In this document: piece after piece, positions 58,387-64,000 of the stretch
How positions within the stretch are numbered: position 1 is the first letter of the stretch
Layout of the letters: each line of letters opens with the position of its first letter
Assembly (NCBI GenBank): GCA_022695795.1
Contig: MU404064.1
Span: 124,001 to 188,000, forward strand
Direction of reading: 5' to 3'
Length of the DNA: 64,000 bases
Source of the DNA: Biscogniauxia marginata
Lineage: Eukaryota > Ascomycota > Sordariomycetes > Xylariales > Xylariaceae
Position numbers and translations under genes: made by a program
The notes under the pieces: model-generated
The model's input: only the letters and a program-made list of their open reading frames with translations
What the model was told of the DNA's origin: nothing
Databases searched by the model: none

Positions 58387-60261
58387 ATGACCAAAGCGAT
58401 ACCTCTAGCGATGCCGTCGACGACGGAGGCTGTCGACTCGGAGTTGGCGAGAGAGATCGAGGGATGGCAACACGACACGGCGGGCGCGCGTCAGGCCTGG
58501 GTGGCCGAGAGGGAGGTCGGATTCTGGGAGGCCATCAAGGCAAATAGGCGCGCCGTATTCTGGTCGGCCATGATATCAATGTCTATTGTCATGGAAGTGC
58601 GTTCTTCTACTTCTAGAACTTCTTAGTTTCTCTCTCCCCCTCTCTCTCTCCCCGTTCCCCTCCTCATAGGGTTTTTTTCTCTTCATCCACCCTCTCTCTA
58701 CTGACTAAGCTGACGAGTAAGGAGCGGTGAACGCAATAGGGTTACGACACCGCCCTGCTGCCGTCCTTCTTCGCCTACCCGACGTTCCAGCGGAAGTACG
58801 GGCAGTACTTCCCCTCGATCCGGCAGTACCAGCTCACGGGGGCGTGGCAGGCGGGCCTCTCGGGCGCCGAGGTGGTCGGGCTCATCGCCGGCGCGCTCCT
58901 CAACGGCTGGGCGTCGAGCCGCTTCGGGTACAAGCGGACGATGCTGGCGGCGCTGCTCGCCATGAACGCGACGCTCTTCGCGACCTTCTTCGCGCCCTCG
59001 GCCGGCGTGCTGCTCGCCGGCCAGCTCCTCAACGGCGTCCCCTGGGGCGTCTTCGCCACCGTGGGCCCGGCCTACGCCTCCGAGGTCTGCCCGCTCGCGC
59101 TCCGCGGCTACCTCACCGTCTACTGCAACCTGTGCTGGGCGGCGGGCCAGCTCGTCGCCAACGGCGTGCTCCAGGGCCTCGTCGGCGACCCCACCGAGTG
59201 GTCCTACCGCATCCCCTTCGGCCTGCAGTGGGTCTGGCCGCTGCCGCTGTTCGCGGTCCTGCTCTTCGCGCCCGAGTCGCCCTGGTTCCTGGTGCGGCGC
59301 GGGCGCTACGCCGAGGCGCGCCGGGCCGTCCGCCGCCTCGCCGACAAGTCGGACGGCGAGGCCCGCGCCGCGCTCGCGCAGATGCGCTACACCATGGCGC
59401 TCGAGGACGAGGTGCGGGCCGGCTCCTCGTACCTCGACTGCCTGCGCGGCGCCGACCGCCGCCGCACCGAGATCTGCTGCGTCGCGTGGTCCGGGCAGAT
59501 GCTCTCGGGCGCCATCTTCGCCTACGGCGCGACCTACTTCTTCACGCAGGCGGGGCTCTCGGTCGGCGACGCGTACAAGATCGGCGTGGGCACCAACGCG
59601 CTGTCCCTCGTCGGCACGGTGCTCTCGTGGTTCCTCATGGCGCGGCTCGGCCGCCGCGTCATCTACGTCGCGGGCGCGGCGTCCCTCGCCGCGGTCCTGC
59701 TCGTCGTCGGCGTCGTGTCGGCGACCGCGGCGCCGACCACGAACGCGGCCGCCGCTTGGGCGCAGGCCTCGCTGCTGCTCGTCTGGCACCTGGCCTACTC
59801 GCTCTCGCTCGGCCCCGTCACCTACGCCGTCGTCGCCGAGACGTCGGCCGTGCGCCTGCGCGCCCGGACGGTCGTCCTCGCACGCTGCGCCTACAACGTC
59901 ACCCTCATCGTCGCCGCCGTGCTCAACCCGTACATGATCAACCCGGCCGAGTGGAACTGGCAGGGCCGCGCCGCCTTCTTCTGGTGCGGCGGCGCGGCGC
60001 TGACCGCCGTGTGGGCGTACTTCCGGCTGCCGGAGGCTAAGGTCTGTTTTTCCTTTACATGCCTGCCTAGGTATATATGTATATCCCTTGTTCTTCCGTG
60101 ACGATAAGAAACTGACTATTAATTATTTTTTTTCGAACCAGGGGCGTTCGTATGAGGAGCTTGATATGCTGTTCCGTAGGAAAGTGCCAGCTAGGAAGTT
60201 CAGTTCGACCAAGATTAACGTCTACGAAGAAGACTCGGCTAGCAGTAGCAAACCTTCTTGA
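58387..60261 (+). CDS. alpha-glucoside (maltose) permease, MFS sugar porter
   Basis: Three exons, join(58387..58596, 58740..60041, 60142..60261), 543 aa; introns 143 and 100 nt. Start MTKAIPLAMPSTTEAVDSE; a Met seven codons later is the alternative. Sugar-porter signatures: GYDTALLPSFFAYPTFQRKYG after helix 1, ASSRFGYKRT (loop 2-3), YASEVCPLALRGYL (end of helix 4), PESPWFLVRRGR (after helix 6), and the C-terminal PEAKGRSYEELDMLF followed by VPARKF. The PESPWFL form and the VPARKF tail are those of fungal maltose/alpha-glucoside proton symporters. Twelve hydrophobic segments are apparent. Exon 2 is extremely GC-rich with almost only C or G at third positions, unlike flanking genes. Exons 1 and 3 are less biased. 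Confidence 0.9.
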
Positions 60262-60930
60262 TTTCGCTTGCCGTGGCGCTATCGTGCGTGGACTGTGTAG
60301 TAGTGATGCTTGAAGGTAGTCTTGATTCAGCGGTATAATATCTATCGTCAATTAACCCCTTTAGAAGATAATGTCACCATATCGTTCGAAGGATTGATCT
60401 TGATGATAGGACCTTCGTTCATATTCACCTGAAGTAGATTACGGTGTCATACGTACCTCCCTATTTACTTGGCGACCAATAGTCATGTTGTCCGCTAATA
60501 GCTAGGCCTCCGACCAAAATAAATTAGAGGCCAAGGTTAGACTAATACTCGAAGTTGAGTCACCAAGTGAAATTCTTACCTAGGGGCTACGACACAACAC
60601 GTTAAAACACATGGGTAACTGAGTCTAAGCCCTAGAAGAGTGAGCATCAAATCAAATTATGCAGCCAAACAATACAGAGTTGTTTCTGACCGAGAGTCAG
60701 ACCTTGCTATCAAGACAAACTACCAAAGAGGTATTGTGAAAACCACTCGCATACCAGTACCGTGCATGTCCTTTTCCGATCCACACATAAAGAGCCTAGC
60801 CTTACACTTCTTGCGAGCCTCAGGACAACGAAGCAACTTTTTCCCCCTTCAATGCCAAGGACACAATCCATAATACGAGTCGCCAAAGTGCGACACATAT
60901 TTCTATCATTTCGTAGGGGACGATGATGCT
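60262..60930. other. intergenic between convergent genes
   Basis: 0.67 kb between the permease stop (+) and the Ish1/Msc1 stop (-). Holds both 3' flanks; no other feature is visible. Confidence 0.6.
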
Positions 60931-62854
60931 TTACAACTCATCCTTGATTTCCTCTGCTTTCTCCTTGGCAGCCTCAGACCCAGCGCCAAACTGGTCCACA
61001 ACCCAGTGGTAAGCGCCCTTAACGCTCTCGCTGATCTTCGCAAAGGCAGTGTCGGCAGGGTTAGTGGTGCCATACTTAAAGTAAGTGGATTGCTTGCGAG
61101 CTTCGGCCTTCAGTTCATTGAGGGTTGAACCCTGGGGTACAGGCTAAATGGATGAATCAGCAACCATCTTGACACACAGATAACGTATTCCACTTACAAC
61201 ACCATAACTGTCCAGGTAGGACTTGAGATCACTCTCACTCCACGTGTCAAAGATGTTCTCCTTGACAGCCGCAGTAGCTTCAGATAGGTAACTCGTAGCT
61301 GACGCATATGAGTCACCACCAGCGGTCGATGCAGAGGAATAAGCAGACTGGGCAGCTTGGACTAACTCCTCGCGGGTTGCGCTAGTGCTCTCGCCAACCT
61401 TCTTTGCTGCGTCATTTCCACTGTTGACGAGATAACTCCTAAGGTTATCAAATGAGAGATCATCCCAGCTCCAGGAGTTGTGTGGCGCAGCTGCCTTGTG
61501 TGAGTTACGGCGGACCAAAGCACGCAATTCATCCGTCTTGGAGCCCTGGGGGACGGGCACACCACGAGCGTCAAGATAGGCCTTCAATCGAGTCTGGGAC
61601 CACGCCCCGATGGCCTTGTCGAATGCTTCCTGGGCAACGAGGCTTGCGTCATCGGTAGCCTTGGCATACTGATTGCCGGCTTTGCTCGTAGCAGCGCCAA
61701 AAGCATTGGAAGCAGAGGCAGTCAGAGTGTCATCGAGGAGTTCAGCACGGTGCTTGCGGATAAGTGCGCGAAGCTCATTAACCTTGGTACCTTGGGGAAC
61801 TAGATAGCGTATCAGCTACACACATCAATTGAAAATTTAAGGGGTGTGACATACCACTGATTCCATTCTTGTCGGCAAACTCCTTTAGTTGAGACTCGCC
61901 CCAGGCGTCGATGATCTTGTCGGTGAGGGTGTCGTATGCAGCGCTGGCACTGTCCGACGCAGAAGCAAGTTGGTCTTGCAGTCTCAGATAGGCAAGGCGC
62001 GAGTTACGACGAACCGAGGCAATCAGCTTGTCACGCTGCAGAAGCTGTCAGCAACTAAATACTGGATGATATGCTTTTAAGAGGACTCTTTACGTTAGAG
62101 GGCTGAGGAGCAGGGAATCCATGGGTGTCCAGCCACTCCTTCAGATCAGACTCGGTCCAAGTCTCGTACAGCCAGTTACCAGGATACGAAGCAGCATCAC
62201 CGGCTTTCTTAGCAACTGCCTCGTAGTTGGAGCGAGCCTGTTGAATGATGGTGTCACGTTTGCGAGGTTGAGGGACTACATAGGCACGGGTCAGCGAATA
62301 TATGGCAAGGCCAAGACACAGCGATCTTGGGACATACCTGGGATGTCATGCTTGTCGGCAAAGGCCTTGAGGGCGCTGTCGGACCAAGTGTCAAAGATCC
62401 AATCCTTGGCGCTGGACCAGGCTGCTTCGGTCTTGTCCTCAGTCTCGTACCAGGTAGAGGCGACCTGGGAGACGAGGGAATCCTTGCTCGACCCGGCGGC
62501 GTCTTTGGTGTCAATGCCCTTGGACTTGAGATAAGCGGTGAGCTTCTCGGTGTCCCAATCCTTGTATGGAGATACGACATAATTGTCCCAGTTCTGCTGG
62601 ACAAGGTTCTCGAGGTCCTTGCGGTCGGCGGGGGTTGGGTATGGAATGTCGTGATCAGAGAGCCAACGCTCGAGCTCGGTCTCGTGCCACTTGTTGTAGG
62701 CTACAGTGTCGCGAGGTCAGTGGATTGCATTATAGCGGAAGGATGGCATCGCGGGCGAGACGGGAGATTTACCTGCTTTGCTGAACCAATTGCTGCCGAC
62801 GACCACGTCGGTCGCCAGAGCAAGGGACAGGACGGTGGATAGCAACCACCTCAT
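60931..62854 (-). CDS. Ish1/Msc1-family stress and nuclear-envelope protein with repeated Ish1 modules
   Basis: Six exons, complement(60931..61143, 61198..61799, 61855..62035, 62094..62275, 62338..62700, 62773..62854), 540 aa; introns 54, 55, 58, 62 and 72 nt. An N-terminal signal sequence MRWLLSTVLSLALATDVVVG is followed by a series of HeH/LEM-like Ish1 modules, each with a W-x-x-x-x-L-x-x-[WYF]-L core. Examples: WHETELERWLSDHDIPYP, WDTEKLTAYLKSKGI, TWSDSALKAFADKHDIPVP, TWTESDLKEWLDTHGFPAP, AWGESQLKEFADKNGISVP, AWSQTRLKAYLDARGVPVP and TWSESDLKSYLDSYGVPVP. Several introns fall at the same place, within or next to the Pro-Val-Pro end of a module, suggesting growth by exon duplication. Yeast Msc1 and fission-yeast Ish1 lie in the ER/perinuclear space and respond to stress. 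The C-terminus is Lys/Glu-rich helical. Confidence 0.92.
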
Positions 62855-64000
62855 GTTGATGATGATGGATGCCTCGATGGAAGAGTGTGGAGAGGCTGCT
62901 TCTGCTATGTAACTGGTTATCCGTGATGTCCAGGGCAGAAGGGGGGGTAGCAGAGAGGACCAAAGGATAAAAAGTAGGTAGGGAGAAGGATGTGAAGGTG
63001 TAGAGAGGGGGACGATGATATGTTAGGTAGTTAGTAGAGGGGGTGGTTTTGTCTTAGAGCATAAAATGGCTATACTTACTTACTGCTCACGTACGTATGT
63101 GATCTAGTTTGCCAACAACAGATAGCAGCACAATGATCGCGTTGGTAGCTGTGATGAGGTGCTGCAGAAACGTAGGAAACCCCCCAAGGCAATAAAGTGG
63201 TGATGATGGCTTTACCGGGTTGTTGGGTGGTTGTGAGTTGGACTTGGGGATTTTGGTTGATATGTGGTTGGTAGGATGTATGTAGGTATGTAGCCGTGGT
63301 AGGTTGCCTGGGCAAGTTGCCTGGGCAAGTTAGGTACATGGAGGTACCTAATTAAATGTCTGTTAGGAGTGGATGACGATGGTGATGATGATGATTGTGC
63401 AAGAATGTATCACGTCACTCAGCAGTCTACTTCTTCCTTGTTCACCTGTCACGATCACGAATCGGCCACGTACCTACCCAAGTTAATCCACACAAGCAAC
63501 GGGCCTCTACCTACCTTTCATGTACCTTTTTTGTTCTGAGTTGTTCTTTTCTTGCAAGAACTAAGGGTCGCTACTTGTCCAAGACGATGCATAAGACAAC
63601 CTAGGCCATTGGATCGTGCACTTAAATACTTCGAAGTAGGTACCTTAGGTACTTGGCCAACCCTGCCATTTTGCTTTTTGGTAAATGACGTACATTGACC
63701 GCGGAGAGGTACAAGTAGGAAAGTACCTAAGACTATACATCCATATATGTACTACTTAAGGTACTTGTCGAAATCTTTGGACAATCAAAACAGAAAGAGC
63801 CTTTGACATGTGTAGTACAAAAAATCTCGATCGTGAGAGCTCTTGAGCTACACCTAGGTAGGAGTAAACGCTCCGGTGATGTCATAAAGTTATTACCTAA
63901 GTCTAACCTGTCCATTTCGTTGGGACTGCATACTGGAAGTACTTTGTACCCATCAGATAGGTGGATGCTACCTAATTGATGAGCCCTATAAAGTGTGGAG
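62855..64000. promoter_or_regulatory. upstream region of the Ish1/Msc1 gene; right edge of window
   Basis: Contains a 13-bp direct repeat (TTGCCTGGGCAAG, twice, 63303-63328) and ATG/GAT-rich simple sequence at about 63373-63393. TAGGTA/TACCTA motifs cluster at 63636-63770 and 63850-63960. No gene is recognised up to the window end. Confidence 0.5.

Noticed and set aside
58698..59789. 363-codon open frame antisense to the permease
   Set aside because: It is a by-product of the GC-rich third positions of the real gene; it is low-complexity Arg/Gly/Ala/Glu and has no recognisable domain.

Overview
The window is nuclear DNA of a filamentous ascomycete, most likely a Sordariomycete. Evidence: genes carry short introns (about 50-120 nt, GT...CTAAC/CTGAC...AG); spacers are dense in TAGGTA/TACCTA motifs; and the gene set includes a GH7 cellobiohydrolase, a DIM-5-type H3K9 methyltransferase, an NRPS-like reductase and an intact rvt gene (a domesticated reverse transcriptase-related gene). 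All protein names come from reading motifs and family knowledge, without database searches. Exon coordinates were worked out by hand from splice signals and reading-frame continuity.

Layout. 0.4-12 kb: mitochondrial carrier (SAM-carrier-like, -), ChAPs/exomer subunit (-), and HIR3 histone-chaperone subunit (+), the last two diverging from a TAGGTA-rich spacer. 13-18 kb: a small single-pass membrane protein and the uninterrupted 989-aa rvt gene. 19-26 kb: an M6-type zinc metallopeptidase without a signal peptide, a UBTD/DC-UbP-like ubiquitin-domain protein with an MGCC N-terminus, and DIM-5/KMT1. 26-31 kb: accessory-looking DNA with three strongly AT-rich islands around a secreted DUF8021-type protein and an orphan AusD/Trt5-like methyltransferase. 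31-38 kb: RRP1/Nop52, sphingoid-base kinase, TesB-like thioesterase and GH7 cellobiohydrolase without a cellulose-binding module. 38-43 kb: a 4.8-kb gene desert. 43-47 kb: an A-T-R NRPS-like carboxylate reductase standing alone. 47 kb: a decayed tRNA-like element. 48-51 kb: a kinesin whose P-loop is interrupted by a GC-AG intron. 54-56 kb: a very acidic nuclear-type protein. 58-63 kb: an alpha-glucoside permease with extreme GC3 bias and an Ish1/Msc1-repeat protein.

Functional links. HIR3 (H3-H4 deposition) and DIM-5 (heterochromatin) are housekeeping chromatin genes, and the AT-rich islands look like DIM-5 targets or RIP relics. GH7 and the alpha-glucoside permease fit plant-polysaccharide use. 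No secondary-metabolite cluster is visible: the reductase and the methyltransferase lie about 14 kb apart with housekeeping genes between them. The most unusual item is rvt: motifs B, C (Asp-Asp), D and E are recognisable, but I see no aspartate where motif A should supply the first catalytic carboxylate.
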